A DNA stretch of 8,688 nt, from the NCBI GenBank assembly GCA_947565475.1, contig CANOGI010000080.1, positions 1 through 8,688 of the forward strand. Direction: 5' to 3'. Numbering within the stretch: position 1 is the stretch's first letter; each line of letters begins with the position of its first letter. This DNA comes from an uncultured Eubacteriaceae bacterium (lineage in GTDB: Bacteria > Bacillota > Clostridia > Lachnospirales > CAG-274). Positions 7,439 to 8,688 of this stretch are shown here, in pieces. Below the pieces are notes generated by a model that searched no databases, was not told the origin of the DNA, and saw only the letters and a list, made by a program, of their open reading frames with translations. The translations under genes were made by a program, and so were the position numbers.

Positions 7439-8261
7439 TCATGTAAAATCATTGAAAAGAGCGCCATTAAAATTGTTTGTATTTTGGAAAAATTTTTTGA
7501 AGCCGCCTTTTTAACTATGACCGAAATTCTTCAATTGGATTTAGCTCAGGTGAAAAAATATCAGACTATATCCATATTTTTGTGCGGCACAAAGCAAATG
7601 TTTCTTATGATGAAAAGACTCGTTATCTATTACAATTACTGCATCTTTAAGCAGTGGCGGCAAAAGTTTTTTTAACCATAACTCGAATAGCTCACTGACC
7701 ATAGTTTCGTTGTACTCAAGGGGTTTAATCATCTTTTTATCAAGTTTAGTCGCGACAATTCCCACTCATTTGTACTTACGTCCGTTGATAAATTTTGGTA
7801 TACTTTTCCCTTTGGAGTATATCCATATTCTCTATAAATACATGTATCTATTCCCATTTCATTAACATAGGCTATTCTTTCCTTAGATATGTTCTCAATT
7901 CTTTTCAGATATTCCTTTACTTTTTCCTGATTTTCCTCTTTATAACACGTGCTTTTTTTTCGCGTGATTTTCAATAGCTTGAGTATCTTGCTTACCGCTT
8001 TTTTCGTACACTCTATTGTGCTATTTCTTTTTGATATGCGTCTGGATACTTTTCGACATACTATTTTAATTTTTCCGGGTCAATTTTATTAAACGATCTT
8101 TTGGGAATCTTTTGCTTTAAATTTCCTTCCTCTATGTATTGTCTCTCCCATTCAGGGATAGTCGATATTGCCGCTTTAAATACATTATGTGTTTCTTCTA
8201 ACGTATGTCCTTTTTTTCTATGCTCAATTACTATTTTTCTATATTTTTTTGGACAACTCAT
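7439..8261 (-). pseudogene. Degenerate IS630-family transposase (frameshifts and stops)
   Basis: Joining minus-strand frames gives an almost full-length IS630/Tc1-mariner-type DDE transposase. From ATG 8261 a helix-turn-helix region reads to KIDPEKLK, where a TAG (8061-8063) interrupts it, then YVEKYPDAYQKEIAQ. A frameshift near 8012 leads to TKKAVSKILKLLKITRKK and RIAYVNEMGIDT. A second shift near 7765 leads to VATKLDKKMIKPLEYNE and VIVIDNESFHHKK. A third near 7552 leads to SPELNPIEEF, a stop, then LKRRLQKI and the C-terminus FNGALFNDFT, ending at 7439. The second aspartate (IDN) and the glutamate (PIE) remain, but the first catalytic aspartate, usually VDE, is asparagine (VNE). The LPPY stretch normally before SPELNPIE is missing. 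The gene is dead. No convincing IS terminal inverted repeats were found. Confidence 0.9.
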
Positions 8262-8267
8262 ATTTTT

Positions 8268-8296
8268 ATTATACCTTACTTTTAATTTGTTTTCAA
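8268..8296 (-). promoter_or_regulatory. Sigma-A-type promoter of the IS630 remnant
   Basis: On the minus strand TTGAAA (8296-8291) and TATAAT (8273-8268) are separated by exactly 17 bases, close to consensus. The ATG at 8261 lies only 6 bases after the -10 box, so a transcript starting at the usual distance would be leaderless or nearly so. No ribosome binding site precedes the ATG. Confidence 0.6.
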
Positions 8297-8353
8297 ATAC
8301 TTAAAGTATAATATCATAAACTTAAAATTGCAATAATAAATTAATTTACATTA

Positions 8354-8382
8354 TTGAAAATTTTCACTTTTTAGTGTACAAT
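8354..8382 (+). promoter_or_regulatory. Candidate sigma-A promoter reading into repeat copy 2
   Basis: TTGAAA (8354-8359) and TACAAT (8377-8382) are 17 bases apart on the + strand. The predicted start, near 8389-8390, falls at the edge of the hairpin repeat, so a transcript would contain the whole repeat in antisense orientation. The match could be chance in AT-rich DNA. Confidence 0.4.
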
Positions 8383-8391
8383 GTATTAAAT

Positions 8392-8688
8392 AATGTTAGT
8401 TCGACAGAAATTTGTAGTTAATGGAATTCTTTTTCTACTGCAAAAAGGTTCCAAACATCCAAAAATGCTCTTTAAGCATAAAAACCTTGAGGTTCTGCCT
8501 TATTCGTACCAACTTAAAAGATTAAAACCGTGGGACGTTGTCCCACATCCGGAGGGTCTTTGAAAAGGCTTGACCTAAACTTTATAATGCAAAGTTTTCG
8601 TTTTGCCGAATTTTGAAAAATGAAGTTTTTCGCAAAAGTTTGACAAAAACTTCTGAGCAAAACTACATTTTGCTGTTATTTTTCATCG
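8392..8688 (-). repeat. Hairpin-rich mobile repeat, copy 2 (inverted, cut by window end)
   Basis: Read on the minus strand, this begins with the same head as copy 1 (CGATGAAAAATAA, then an AGCAAAA stem-loop at 8656-8674) and ends with the same tail: AACCTCAAGG, a TTAAAGAGCATTTTTGG-like block, GGAACC and ATTAACTA. It closes with the diverged inverted end at 8392-8404 (AATGTTAGTTCGA against AACGTGAGTTCGA in copy 1). About 11 further bases of the head should lie beyond 8688. The middle differs from copy 1 and carries another hairpin, GTGGGAC-GTT-GTCCCAC at 8530-8546. There is no ORF. Confidence 0.85.

Noticed and set aside
7484..7675. Plus-strand 63-codon ORF
   Set aside because: Antisense to the DDE region of the transposase remnant.
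7795..7977. Hydrophobic 60-codon plus-strand ORF resembling a small membrane toxin
   Set aside because: It is exactly antisense to the transposase remnant, whose residues match IS630 proteins. The hydrophobic look comes from T-rich complement of lysine-rich coding DNA.
8101..8304. Hydrophobic 67-codon plus-strand ORF
   Set aside because: Antisense to the helix-turn-helix region of the IS630 transposase, with no ribosome binding site.
6047..8688. The inverted hairpin repeats as terminal repeats of the IS630 element
   Set aside because: They lie far from the transposase on the left with comF between, each has its own inverted ends, and copy 1 has a 7-bp duplication instead of TA.

Overview
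The window looks like an AT-rich (low-GC) gut or rumen Firmicute of the class Clostridia, in the Ruminococcus/Oscillospiraceae sphere. The reasons are a very large secreted pectin-acting enzyme ending in a dockerin, AT-rich intergenic DNA full of short hairpins, and decayed insertion elements. The genus cannot be fixed from this sequence alone.

Layout. 13-5619 (+) is one complete 1868-residue secreted protein. In order it has a signal peptide, a beta-sandwich module, several Ig/carboxypeptidase-regulatory-like modules, a pectin methylesterase (CE8-type) domain, an SGNH esterase of the rhamnogalacturonan acetylesterase type (CE12-like), further beta-sandwich modules and a C-terminal type I-like dockerin. 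It is followed by a ~180-bp self-complementary MITE-like element (5640-5821) and a strong intrinsic terminator (5820-5866). 6047-6342 is a ~296-bp hairpin-rich repeat with perfect 13-bp terminal inverted repeats and a likely 7-bp target duplication. 6453-7142 (-) is a complete comF-type phosphoribosyltransferase gene, convergent with the big gene. 7299-7438 (-) is a relic of a tyrosine recombinase, and 7439-8261 (-) is a frameshifted IS630-family transposase. 8392-8688 holds a second, inverted copy of the 296-bp repeat, cut by the window edge.

How it works together. The large protein should remove methyl esters (CE8) and acetyl esters (CE12) from pectin, opening the polymer to lyases and hydrolases, and the dockerin should tether it to a cohesin-bearing scaffold. 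comF is a housekeeping or competence gene with no evident link to pectin. The rest of the right-hand third is a graveyard of mobile DNA bracketed by an inverted pair of the hairpin repeat.

The most unusual item is that repeat family: its ends are conserved while its middle differs between the two copies, each middle being made of different small hairpins. No complete new defence or biosynthetic system is visible.
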